Shown here: positions 1 through 5,922 of the stretch, piece by piece
How positions within the stretch are numbered: the first letter of the stretch is position 1
How the letters are laid out: each line of letters opens with the position of its first letter
The notes under the pieces: generated by a model
Told to the model about the DNA's origin: nothing
Seen by the model: the letters and a program-made list of their open reading frames with translations, nothing else
Database searches by the model: none
NCBI GenBank assembly: GCA_016872875.1
Contig: VGYW01000452.1
Coordinates: 1 to 6,557, forward strand
Reading direction: 5' to 3'
Length of the DNA stretch: 6,557 nt
Origin: Planctomycetota bacterium
GTDB lineage: Bacteria; Planctomycetota; PUPC01; DSUN01
Program-made: the position numbers and the translations under genes

Positions 1-2
1 GC

Positions 3-263
3 ATCCTTGCCACCGACCTCGCCTACTTCCGCACCAATCGAGCCGGACTCCAATACCCCATCTTCCGCCAGCACGGCTGGCCCACCGGCTCCAGCATCAT
101 CGAGAGCACCGTCAAACAACTCGGCAAGCGAGTCAAGGGGACCGAAAAGTTCTGGAGCCTCCCAGGTGCCGAGCAAACCCTCCAGGTCGTTGCTCACCTC
201 GCTTCCACCGACGGCTCCTGGGACCGCTTCTGGGATGCCCACCCCCTCACCTCAGCACCGTAG
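3..263 (+). CDS. IS transposase, C-terminal fragment (5' end outside window)
   Basis: The reading frame is open from the left edge to TAG at 261-263 and gives the last 86 residues of a longer protein. The visible part has the layout of the C-terminal end of DDE-type IS transposases common in planctomycetes: an aromatic 'YFRTNR..LQYP' stretch (local residues 8-19), then 'GWPTGSSIIEST' (25-36), whose glutamate E34 is the likely last acidic catalytic residue, then a basic 'KQLGKRVKGTEKFW' helix (38-51), and a final 'GSWDRFW' block (71-77). This resembles the GSG..E/W arrangement of ISKra4-like transposases, but the exact IS family is an inference from memory. If the copy is complete to the left, the right end of the element should lie just after the stop, where the palindromic repeats begin. 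Whether it is active cannot be judged from the fragment. Confidence 0.62.
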   Translation: MLATDLAYFRTNRAGLQYPIFRQHGWPTGSSIIESTVKQLGKRVKGTEKFWSLPGAEQTLQVVAHLASTDGSWDRFWDAHPLTSAP

Positions 264-273
264 GAGATTACAC

Positions 274-294
274 GCACCCTCGTGTAGAGGGTGC
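274..294. repeat. Perfect 8-bp hairpin at left edge of repeat cluster
   Basis: GCACCCTC (274-281) pairs exactly with GAGGGTGC (287-294) around the loop GTGTA. A shorter copy of the same hairpin, CCCTC-GTGTA-GAGGG, lies at 542-556. It begins 11 bp after the transposase stop codon, so it could be part of the IS end, a terminator-like structure without a T-tract, or the outer edge of the palindromic repeat family. Confidence 0.75.
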
Positions 295-335
295 AGTAAC
301 GGATTTGTACGCCCTGCCACGACACGTTTTCGCCT

Positions 336-356
336 CCACCGAGCTTGTCTCGGTGG
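336..356. repeat. Hairpin in left arm of inverted repeat
   Basis: CCACCGAG (336-343) is perfectly complementary to CTCGGTGG (349-356) around loop CTTGT. It is the counterpart of the 484-508 hairpin in the other arm, with a different stem but an equivalent loop when read on the opposite strand. Confidence 0.75.
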
Positions 357-397
357 GGCGATGATCGGCAGCTACTGCGGGGCGACCACCCACCCCC

Positions 398-447
398 TTC
401 CCCCCTCCCCGCCGCCCGCCCGCGGGCGGGCGGCGGGGAGGGGGGAA
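398..447. repeat. Perfect 50-bp GC-rich palindrome without spacer
   Basis: The 25 bases at 398-422 are the exact reverse complement of 423-447, centred between 422 and 423 (CCCG|CGGG). The arm reads TTC6TC4GCCGCCCGCCCG in condensed form, so one strand is pyrimidine-rich to the left and purine-rich to the right. It is the axis of the larger inverted repeat. Such a sequence can extrude a cruciform and is hard to replicate and assemble, so the exact symmetry may reflect selection, recent conversion or an assembly effect. Confidence 0.9.
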
Positions 448-483
448 TCTGGGCGAGCCACTCGCGGTAGCTGCCAACCATCG

Positions 484-508
484 CCCCACGGGGGCAAGCC
501 CCGTGGGG
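484..508. repeat. Hairpin in right arm of inverted repeat
   Basis: CCCCACGGGG (484-493) pairs with CCCCGTGGGG (499-508), a perfect 10-bp stem around loop GCAAG. On the minus strand the loop reads CTTGC, matching the CTTGT loop of the left-arm hairpin (336-356), while the stem bases differ on both sides together. Confidence 0.78.
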
Positions 509-559
509 GCGGCAGAGGACCTGCGCAAATCCGTTACTGAACCCTCGTGTAGAGGGAGG

Positions 560-665
560 AATGACGGACTTGGACGGGCCCGCGGCGCTCCGCAACGCCG
601 CCACCAGAGGGCTTGTCCCAGAGGCGCGAGCGACCCTGTGCGCTGGTGCGTACAAATGCGTCATT
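560..665. repeat. Diverged third copy of the palindromic element
   Basis: AATGACGGACTTG (560-572) and CAAATGCGTCATT (653-665) are inverted at 11 of 13 positions, and both resemble the outer arm of the first unit (AGTAACGGATTTG, 295-307). GCGTACAAAT at 648-657 is the complement of ATTTGTACGC in the first unit (303-312). Inside, CCACC....GGGCTTGTCCC at 601-619 recalls the CTTG-loop hairpin of the first unit, but here the stem has decayed to about 3 bp. This sequence lies in the open frame upstream of the oxidoreductase and is the main reason for not starting that gene at 561. Confidence 0.6.
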
Positions 666-688
666 GGACCCGAGACAACAGCGCGCCC

Positions 689-717
689 TTGCGGCCATCG
701 AGGCTGCACGCTACACT
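689..717 (+). promoter_or_regulatory. Weak candidate sigma70-type promoter for the oxidoreductase
   Basis: TTGCGG (689-694), a 17-bp spacer and TACACT (712-717) lie 60 bp upstream of the chosen ATG, just beyond the third repeat copy. The boxes match the consensus at only 3/6 and 4/6 positions, so in GC-rich DNA this is little better than chance. It would give a leader of roughly 50 nt. Confidence 0.18.
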
Positions 718-763
718 CTTCGGTTGTGGCTTCCACGTGTGTTGGTCGAGGATGGGCGGACTC

Positions 764-768
764 GAGGA
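764..768 (+). promoter_or_regulatory. Ribosome binding site that fixes the oxidoreductase start
   Basis: GAGGA at 764-768 ends 8 bases before ATG 777. The upstream in-frame ATG at 561 is itself preceded by AGGGAGGA (553-560) with no spacer, which is too close to act as a Shine-Dalgarno site. This supports initiation at 777. Confidence 0.6.
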
Positions 769-776
769 CCATTCAG

Positions 777-2516
777 ATGAAAGACCAGGTCCATTGCGTT
801 GACGTTTGCGTCGTCGGCGGCGGGATGGCGGGGCTGTGCGCGGCGCTCGCCGCGGCTCGGCACGGGGCGAAGGTCGTGCTGATCCACGACCGGCCAGTCC
901 TCGGCGGAAACGCCTCCAGCGAATGCCGGGTCCACATCTGCGGCGCGGACCGACATAACCACGTCAAAAACATGCGCGAGACAGGCATCCTCGAAGAGCT
1001 CCGCCTCGAAAACCTGGCCCGAAACCCAAACCGCGTCTTCTCGGTCTGGGACGCTCTGCTCTACGAGAAGGCCCGCTTCCAGGAGGGGCTGACCCTGCTC
1101 CTGAACTGCTCGTGCCACACGGCGGAGATGGACGCCAGGCGCATCGTGAACGTCACCGGCTGGCAGCTCACCACCGAGACGGCGCACACCGTCTCGGCGA
1201 AGGTCTTCATTGACTGCTCGGGCGACGGCATCCTGGCCCCGCTCACTGGCGCGGAGCATCGCATCGGCCGCGAGGCACGCCACGAATACGGCGAATCCAT
1301 CGCCCCCGAAGCCGCCGACCGCAAGACGATGGGCATGACCTGCCTCTTCCAGAGCCGCGAATACCCCACCCCCCAGCCCTTCTCGCCCCCCGCCTGGGCC
1401 TGCCGCTTCGAGCGCGACGAGGACCTCCCCTATGGCGCGAACGGCCACCGCTGGTGGACGATGGGCTACTGGTGGGTGGAGCTCGGCGGCGAGCACGACA
1501 GCATCCACGACACCGAGTCCCTCCGCGACGAGCTCCTCAAGATCGCCCTCGGCGTGTGGGACCACATCAAGAACCGCGGGGAGCACGGCGCCGACAACTG
1601 GGCGCTCGACTGGCTCCAGTTCCTCCCCGCCAAGCGCGAGAGCCGCCGCTACGTGGGGCGCCACGTCCTCACCCAGGGCGACATCGAGGGCGGCGGCCGC
1701 TTCCCCGACGCCGTGGCCTACGGCGGCTGGAGCATGGACGACCACCACCCGGCCGGCTTCTGGGCCGCGCGGCTCGGCGCGCCTGCCACGCTCTTCCACC
1801 ACGCGCCCTCCCCCTACGGCATCCCCTACGGCTGCCTCTACTCGCGGAACGTCGAGAACCTCATGTTCGCGGGCCGAAACGCGAGCTGCACCCACGCTGC
1901 CATGAGCTCGACGCGCGTCATGGGCACGGGGTGCTCGATGGGCCAGGCGGCCGGCACCGCCGCCGCGCTCGCTGTGCGCCTTGAGGCATTCCCCAGCGGC
2001 GTGGCCGACCACGTGGGCGCGCTTCAGCAGCTCCTCCTGCGCGACGACTGCTACATCCCCGGCGTCGTCCAGCAGTTCAGCCCCCTCACCGCCGCCGCCA
2101 GGCTCGCCGCCTCAAAGGGCAATCCCGCGCCCCTCCGCGACGGCATCAACCGCCCCGTGGGCGACGAGGCCCACAGTTGGCCCTGCCGCCCAGGCGACTG
2201 GGTGAGCCTGGAGCTCCCCGCACCGGCCCACGTCGAATCCGTGGCCGTCGTCCTCGACAGCGCGCTCCACAAGAACATCCAGATGAGCTACCACCAGCGC
2301 GACGACCAGCTCAGCCGGCTGCCCGCCGAGCTCCCCCGCGCCTTCCGCATCGAGGCGCTTCGGAATGGCGCCTGGATTCCCCTCGCGCAAGAGGCCGAGA
2401 ACCGCAGCCGCCTCGTCCGCCTCCACGTCGACCAGACCCTCACCGCGGTCCGCTTCACCCTCGACGCCACGTGGGGCGCCGAGGAGACCAATCTGTACGG
2501 CTTCTACCTCGACTGA
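777..2516 (+). CDS. FAD-dependent oxidoreductase (FAD_oxidored type) with C-terminal discoidin-like region
   Basis: This 579-aa protein belongs to the FAD_oxidored (PF12831-like) group that planctomycetes and Bacteroidetes often carry among polysaccharide-degradation genes. Visible features are a Rossmann dinucleotide loop VVGGGMAGL (residues 12-20), 'RPVLGGNASSE' (39-49), 'FIDCSGDG' (144-151), the family block 'WDHIKNRGEHGADN' (261-274) followed by 'PAKRESRR' (284-291), 'FAGRN' (364-368), and the C-terminal flavin-site block 'MGTGCSMGQAAGTAAA' (382-397). Residues about 455-579 look like a beta-sandwich of the discoidin or galactose-binding type, ending 'NLYGFYLD'. Substrate and electron acceptor are unknown. 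No signal peptide is seen, so it is probably cytoplasmic. The start at 777 is chosen because the dinucleotide fold begins directly after it, it has an SD, and the 72 codons before it are repeat DNA. Third codon positions are almost all G or C. It appears monocistronic. Confidence 0.88.
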   Translation: MKDQVHCVDVCVVGGGMAGLCAALAAARHGAKVVLIHDRPVLGGNASSECRVHICGADRHNHVKNMRETGILEELRLENLARNPNRVFSVWDALLYEKARFQEGLTLLLNCSCHTAEMDARRIVNVTGWQLTTETAHTVSAKVFIDCSGDGILAPLTGAEHRIGREARHEYGESIAPEAADRKTMGMTCLFQSREYPTPQPFSPPAWACRFERDEDLPYGANGHRWWTMGYWWVELGGEHDSIHDTESLRDELLKIALGVWDHIKNRGEHGADNWALDWLQFLPAKRESRRYVGRHVLTQGDIEGGGRFPDAVAYGGWSMDDHHPAGFWAARLGAPATLFHHAPSPYGIPYGCLYSRNVENLMFAGRNASCTHAAMSSTRVMGTGCSMGQAAGTAAALAVRLEAFPSGVADHVGALQQLLLRDDCYIPGVVQQFSPLTAAARLAASKGNPAPLRDGINRPVGDEAHSWPCRPGDWVSLELPAPAHVESVAVVLDSALHKNIQMSYHQRDDQLSRLPAELPRAFRIEALRNGAWIPLAQEAENRSRLVRLHVDQTLTAVRFTLDATWGAEETNLYGFYLD

Positions 2517-2530
2517 GCCCCTTCTTGTGC

Positions 2531-2545
2531 CCAGGGTGGCCCTGG
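2531..2545 (+). terminator. Possible terminator hairpin after the oxidoreductase
   Basis: CCAGGG (2531-2536), TGG, CCCTGG (2540-2545) form a perfect 6-bp GC stem beginning 15 bases after the stop codon. No T-run follows, so it is not a canonical intrinsic terminator. Position is the main argument. Confidence 0.3.
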
Positions 2546-2601
2546 CCCGAGCGGACACTAAGGCGGCGCAGCTTCGACTCGCTATTTGGCTGTTCTCGGC
2601 C

Positions 2602-2684
2602 TTCCGGCCCAGACTCATCCAGCGTTCTCAAATCCCAACTTCGTGAATCTCCCATCCTCTGCGTTCCGGCTCAGACTCATCCAG
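2602..2684. repeat. Direct repeat of 21 bp, two copies 62 bp apart
   Basis: TTCCGGCCCAGACTCATCCAG at 2602-2622 recurs at 2664-2684 with a single C/T difference. A shorter related piece, GCTCATCCAC, lies at 2698-2707. The sequence between the copies is not repeated. I do not recognise the repeat. Its regular sequence and spacing could mean protein-binding sites or the remains of a small tandem duplication. Confidence 0.7.
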
Positions 2685-3093
2685 AGACACTCGGCGGGCT
2701 CATCCACTTTTGGGCCTGCTATGGTCAGGTGTTCACTTCTGCCTCTATACGGTACCCGGCGCCTGACAGCCACAGAAGCTGAAACTGGAAGAGGTTAGAT
2801 GAGCTTCTTGGCCAGTCGGTCCGTCGTCGGAACGCCCTGCCTTCCCCCTTCCAACGCTTGTCCTGTCTCTTCATTCCCTTACGATCATTGCTTTGCTGAC
2901 TTGCTCCTCTGCGTGGCGGAAAGCGATGGGCAAAGCATCGGTGACGATGGGATAGAGACCGGCCCAAACTTCCCAACGCCACACCCTTGACATTACCGCT
3001 TGTGACCCTCGGTGGCAACGTGGCCTGCGTTTCCTTAGGCTGACAGGTGCAGTTCACAGTTCGTAGGTAGCCGTCCGCTGGACCACGCAGGAC

Positions 3094-3122
3094 TTGACTC
3101 CCTTAGTTCGACAGGTTACCAT
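3094..3122 (+). promoter_or_regulatory. Candidate sigma70-type promoter for the 717-aa gene
   Basis: TTGACT (3094-3099, 5/6 to consensus), a 17-bp spacer and TACCAT (3117-3122, 4/6) sit about 80 bp upstream of ATG 3201. The predicted start near 3129 gives a leader of about 70 nt. Spacing is ideal, but the -10 box is weak and planctomycete promoters are poorly defined. Confidence 0.33.
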
Positions 3123-3188
3123 CTATCCGAGGCTAGCCTATGAGCGTGACGGTCGCTGGGGCATGCGCGGGGGCCGCCGAGCGAAGCT

Positions 3189-3193
3189 GGGGA
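3189..3193 (+). promoter_or_regulatory. Ribosome binding site of the 717-aa gene
   Basis: GGGGA at 3189-3193 ends 7 bases before ATG 3201. The next in-frame ATG (3252, residue 18) has no purine-rich site before it, which favours 3201. Confidence 0.5.
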
Positions 3194-3200
3194 CTACAGT

Positions 3201-5354
3201 ATGAGGCGTGAGCTCGCCGTCGCAAACAGCAGTACCGTCAATCGCTACAACATGGTCTTCACGATAGGCGCACTGGAATCCGGGTTGGATCAGAGCTGGT
3301 GCTTCGGCATCCCCTCCTTCATCAGCCATGACTACCACAGGCCCATCGGCTGGGCGAGGGGACTAGCCTTGCACTTCGAGCCCGGGCTGGTTCGCCTCGT
3401 CGGCATGTGGTTCCATCCCGAGACCGAAGAAGAGAAGAGCGAACTCGGAGAGCTGATCCTGGCGGCTATGGACAGAATGCTGGTCCAGCATGTGCTTCCC
3501 CATCTGGACGACCTCACTCCTCGTCTCGAAGAGCACCTTTCGGGCAACCAATCTCCCGTGTTCCTGGACTGCGCAGCCATGCACGACGAGGGGCTGGCGG
3601 TGAGAAGATTCCCGGAGGTCTTCTCGCAGGCTGACGACGATGGTCTGGTTCCATATCCGTCGCTCGCCCTGAGGGCGCCGGGCGTCTTCGAGAAAAATGG
3701 GCTGGTGCTCTTTGCGCATCCCTTCTTCCGAAGATCGCTGTCGCGCCTCAACGGGCTGAACACGCCGTTTCTGAATGTACTTGACGGGGTTCAACGCTCC
3801 CTTGACGTTGATGTCCGGATCGCTCTCGACCCTGATGTAATCGGCCTTGCTTCAACCTTCAAGCAGCACCACGAATTGGAGTACTGGTGGGGCCCCAAGT
3901 TCAACAATGACCTTTCGGCAATGCCGCCTGGCGTCACCCGCCACGAGGCCGATGACGTGTTGAGGGTGTTCCACGGAGTCGCCCGCACCGAATTCCGCTG
4001 GTACCGGCAGGAGCAGAACCGGGTATTCGAGGCAGAGGAGGTGCGGGACTTGCCGAGCTTCGGCGTAGGAGCACAGCAGTACGGCTGTCGGTACGTCCAC
4101 TCCATCGTCATGCCGTCTGCTGGTGATCCCATGCACACCGACGGAGCGGTTCGCATGTACAATGAGGAAGCCATGATCGAGCGCTTGGACACCGATCTCC
4201 GTCAAGCACACCGGCAAACTGCCTACACAAAGCTCTGGCGGGTTGATGGCGGAATCCCTGTCTCCACTTGGAAGCGCCTCCTGACACATTACTACCGGGA
4301 CAACCGGCTCGTTGGCGAGTACCTTGGAGGCAGAGAAGAAGCAGCGAGTCGAGCTTTGCCCACGCCGGCCCGCCAACCGGTCCAGACCTTGCGCGACTAT
4401 GTGCCGGGGGACATGAGGCAAGGCGAGGGGATTCGGCTTGCATTGTCCTATCACGAACTGGCGACCGGCCAGGCGCACGAACGGATCATCATGACCTTCG
4501 ACACCCTCACGCTTGGCGACCGAACATACCGGTACGTGGAGGCCGAGGTGCTCGACTTGGCGAAGATCCTGCGCGCAAGTGGGGAAGTGCTTGAGATCCC
4601 CGAGGGCCTTTCGCTTGTGGCTTTCGAGGACCGAGTGACGAACTTGCCGCTCATACTTCATCTGGGCGAACACTCAGTCGAGACGGCGTCCAGGACGCAG
4701 GCGGCCATTCTGCGCCTTTGTAGGCGGTGGGTGGAGTTGGGGCATGACCGTTTGCTCTCATTCACGCTCGGGGTCCAATACGAAGACAGGGAGGCCTGGT
4801 TCTCAATCGCTGGGCATGTGGTCGATGTGAGTGAGTGGCTATCTGGAGACGCAGCACGCCTACCTCGCGCTGTGACGGACCTTGGCCAGTGGTCCGAGAC
4901 TGCGAATGTGGCGATGGGAAGGGGCGGAAAGGTAGCGTCTGACAATCCCCCACTCTCCGCCCTCTTGCAGGAATCCGGCATGCTGCTCTTCCGACGGTCA
5001 TTTGTGGATCGCGACCATATTGAGGGCGTATTCCTCGATGAGGACGCCGGTGAGCCCCGTGTTGGCCTTGCCATCCCCGAAGGCGAGCATCCCCTTCGTG
5101 AGTTGGTGCGGTCTGGACAGTTGGAAATGTCGTTCGCTCTTCTGCTCCAGTCCAGCAGGTGCTCGCGCTGCGGTAGCCCCTATGAACGGTGCCCGTGCTC
5201 GAAGTACCTGGAGGACGACGTCTGCCAGATTATGGAGCGCACTGAGCTACTTGGCTTCTTCTGGACCAACAGACGTGTCAGGCTCCCCCTGTGTGGGTCG
5301 ACAGGGAAATCCGTCGATTCAGAAGGCGGGGGCAGGCCGCCTCACGGGCCCTGA
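3201..5354 (+). CDS. Uncharacterised 717-aa protein with C-terminal cysteine cluster
   Basis: I do not recognise this protein as a named family. No signal peptide or membrane segment is visible, so it is probably cytoplasmic. Conserved-looking blocks, judged by runs of Trp, His, Tyr and Gly, are 'LDQSWCFGIPSF' (29-40), 'FAHPFFRRSLSRLNGLNTPFLN' in part (171-192), 'HELEYWWGPKFNNDLS' (224-239), 'RVFHGVARTEFRWY' (255-268), 'YGCRYVHSIV' (294-303), then an H-x-D pair in 'MHTDGAVRMYNEEAMIERLD' (311-330). A linker around 378-400 separates this from a second, beta-rich looking part (about 405-640). Near the end is C654-x2-C657-x6-C664-x-C666-x8-C675, a likely zinc-binding knuckle. The tail after about residue 690 is low-complexity. 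Start 3201 is chosen for its SD; M18 is the alternative, and the obvious similarity blocks begin only after it. Codons use A/T in third position far more than in the oxidoreductase, which suggests transfer. No partner gene is adjacent. Confidence 0.85.
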   Translation: MRRELAVANSSTVNRYNMVFTIGALESGLDQSWCFGIPSFISHDYHRPIGWARGLALHFEPGLVRLVGMWFHPETEEEKSELGELILAAMDRMLVQHVLPHLDDLTPRLEEHLSGNQSPVFLDCAAMHDEGLAVRRFPEVFSQADDDGLVPYPSLALRAPGVFEKNGLVLFAHPFFRRSLSRLNGLNTPFLNVLDGVQRSLDVDVRIALDPDVIGLASTFKQHHELEYWWGPKFNNDLSAMPPGVTRHEADDVLRVFHGVARTEFRWYRQEQNRVFEAEEVRDLPSFGVGAQQYGCRYVHSIVMPSAGDPMHTDGAVRMYNEEAMIERLDTDLRQAHRQTAYTKLWRVDGGIPVSTWKRLLTHYYRDNRLVGEYLGGREEAASRALPTPARQPVQTLRDYVPGDMRQGEGIRLALSYHELATGQAHERIIMTFDTLTLGDRTYRYVEAEVLDLAKILRASGEVLEIPEGLSLVAFEDRVTNLPLILHLGEHSVETASRTQAAILRLCRRWVELGHDRLLSFTLGVQYEDREAWFSIAGHVVDVSEWLSGDAARLPRAVTDLGQWSETANVAMGRGGKVASDNPPLSALLQESGMLLFRRSFVDRDHIEGVFLDEDAGEPRVGLAIPEGEHPLRELVRSGQLEMSFALLLQSSRCSRCGSPYERCPCSKYLEDDVCQIMERTELLGFFWTNRRVRLPLCGSTGKSVDSEGGGRPPHGP

Positions 5355-5382
5355 CACGAGATGTCGGACGACGCTGTCAAGC

Positions 5383-5412
5383 CCCAAGACACTCAATGAC
5401 TCCCGCCTTGGG
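5383..5412. terminator. Weak stem-loop between convergent genes
   Basis: CCCAAG (5383-5388) pairs with CTTGGG (5407-5412) around an 18-base loop, with a possible extra G-C pair across a bulge. It follows the 717-aa gene stop by about 30 bases. There is no T-run, so termination here is only a possibility. Confidence 0.2.
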
Positions 5413-5447
5413 CAATTGGTGAGGGGCGAGGGCGCAGGCAGGCTGTC

Positions 5448-5472
5448 ACTGGGTTCGGTGAGCGGTCCCAGT
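5448..5472. terminator. Second weak stem-loop between convergent genes
   Basis: ACTGGG (5448-5453) pairs with CCCAGT (5467-5472) around a 13-base loop. It lies about 32 bases past the stop of the minus-strand lipoprotein gene and could serve either direction. It lacks a T-tract on both strands. Confidence 0.22.
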
Positions 5473-5504
5473 CTGCGCCAGAGCCGAGCCCACGCGCTCT
5501 GCCA

Positions 5505-5915
5505 CTATTCCTCGAACTCGATGTTCATCAGAAGGTCGTTCTTGGCCTTCACGGCCAGGCGCTCGACGATGAGCGTGGCATAGCCGTCGGCCTTCACACG
5601 CACGTGGTAGGTGCCGGGGGCGAGCCACTGGAGCTCGTAGCTGGTGGCCTTGGCCGCGAGGGTAGTGGACAGGACCACTTTCTTTCCCTCGGCGTCGAGG
5701 GCCTCGATGGTGCAGCCGGGGCACTGGCGCACGAGGCCGACGATTCGCCCCTTCTCGGCCCAGGCCTCGTGGTCGCCCTTGGGCTTGTAGCTGGGCTTGC
5801 CCGCGACAATCTTCTTGCCGCCGCCGGCCTCGCCTGCCAGGACGCTCGACCCGCAGGCTACAAGCCACGCCATCACGGCGACCGCCACGATCACCAGCCT
5901 TCTCCGATGAGCCAC
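5505..5915 (-). CDS. Small predicted lipoprotein with carboxypeptidase-regulatory-like (CnaB-type) domain
   Basis: This 136-aa protein begins 'MAHRRR', followed by a hydrophobic stretch (residues 7-20) and the lipobox LVAC (18-21), so it is likely exported and lipidated at C21. A signal peptidase I site at VLA-G (25-28) is an alternative. The mature part starts with a Gly/Lys-rich linker (30-47). From about 56 it looks like a compact beta-sandwich of the carboxypeptidase-regulatory or CnaB kind: 'GRIVGLVR', 'IEALDAEGKKV', 'LAPGTYHVRVKADGYATLIVE' in part, and a final strand 'DLLMNIEFEE'. The LAPGTY.V.V.A.GY block (98-112) is the clearest family mark. Unusual is a CPGC pair (65-68) in the first loop. 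The start codon is GTG (5913-5915), supported by a strong SD. Its role is probably structural or ligand-binding in the cell envelope. It converges on the 717-aa gene. Confidence 0.8.
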   Translation of the reverse strand: MAHRRRLVIVAVAVMAWLVACGSSVLAGEAGGGKKIVAGKPSYKPKGDHEAWAEKGRIVGLVRQCPGCTIEALDAEGKKVVLSTTLAAKATSYELQWLAPGTYHVRVKADGYATLIVERLAVKAKNDLLMNIEFEE

Positions 5916-5922
5916 GCCAGTC

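Larger units (their letters stand above)
274..556. repeat. Large imperfect inverted repeat built from two copies of a ~120-bp palindromic element
   Basis: The segment from 294 rightwards matches the reverse complement of the segment from 539 leftwards. The outer 14 bp are identical (294-307 versus 526-539). The block GGGGCGATG..(T/C)GGCAGCTAC (right of the left hairpin, about 355-375) is also conserved in the opposite arm (about 469-487). The arms differ by short indels in the 308-330 part. Each arm carries its own hairpin with a CTTG-type loop (336-356 and 484-508). The two arms flank a perfect palindrome (398-447), so the whole unit could fold as a cruciform. This is the design of a REP/BIME-like or MITE-like intergenic element. 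No transposase is encoded inside it, and no target-site duplication is evident. Confidence 0.8.
2517..3200. other. 684-bp intergenic region, no convincing gene
   Basis: Open frames here are short (63 aa at 2799 on +, 110 aa at 2725-3057 on -) and have no recognisable domain, no good SD and low-complexity composition, so I do not call them. The stretch holds a short GC hairpin just after the oxidoreductase stop, a 21-bp direct repeat (2602-2684) and a candidate promoter near its right end. I see no tRNA or other structured RNA that I can name. It is less GC-rich than the gene to its left, and its boundary coincides with the change in codon use of the next gene. Confidence 0.6.

Noticed and set aside
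7..540. 177-codon plus-strand frame running through the transposase end and the repeats
   Set aside because: The frame at position 3 gives the recognisable transposase C-terminus. This one is an out-of-frame Ser/Pro-rich shadow.
274..665. CRISPR array
   Set aside because: The repeats are inverted, of unequal spacing and internally palindromic over long arms. There are no regular spacers and no cas genes.
194..772. 192-codon minus-strand frame across the repeat cluster
   Set aside because: It is made almost wholly of the palindromic repeats, with Pro/Arg/Gly-rich translation and no recognisable fold.
711..2012. 433-codon open frame on the minus strand opposite the oxidoreductase
   Set aside because: It is antisense to a gene with clear family motifs. 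Strong G/C bias at third positions removes stops on the other strand, and the translation is low-complexity Ala/Val/Arg with no domain.
2725..3057. 110-codon minus-strand frame and a 63-codon plus-strand frame (2799-2990) in the intergenic region
   Set aside because: They overlap each other and have no SD, no domain and no conserved-looking motif.
3852..4673. 273-codon minus-strand frame opposite the 717-aa gene
   Set aside because: The sense strand has balanced composition, an SD and structured motifs. The antisense product shows none of these.
5002..5583. 193-codon plus-strand frame overlapping the end of the 717-aa gene and the lipoprotein gene
   Set aside because: It spans two better-supported genes on different strands and has Ser/Arg-rich shadow composition.
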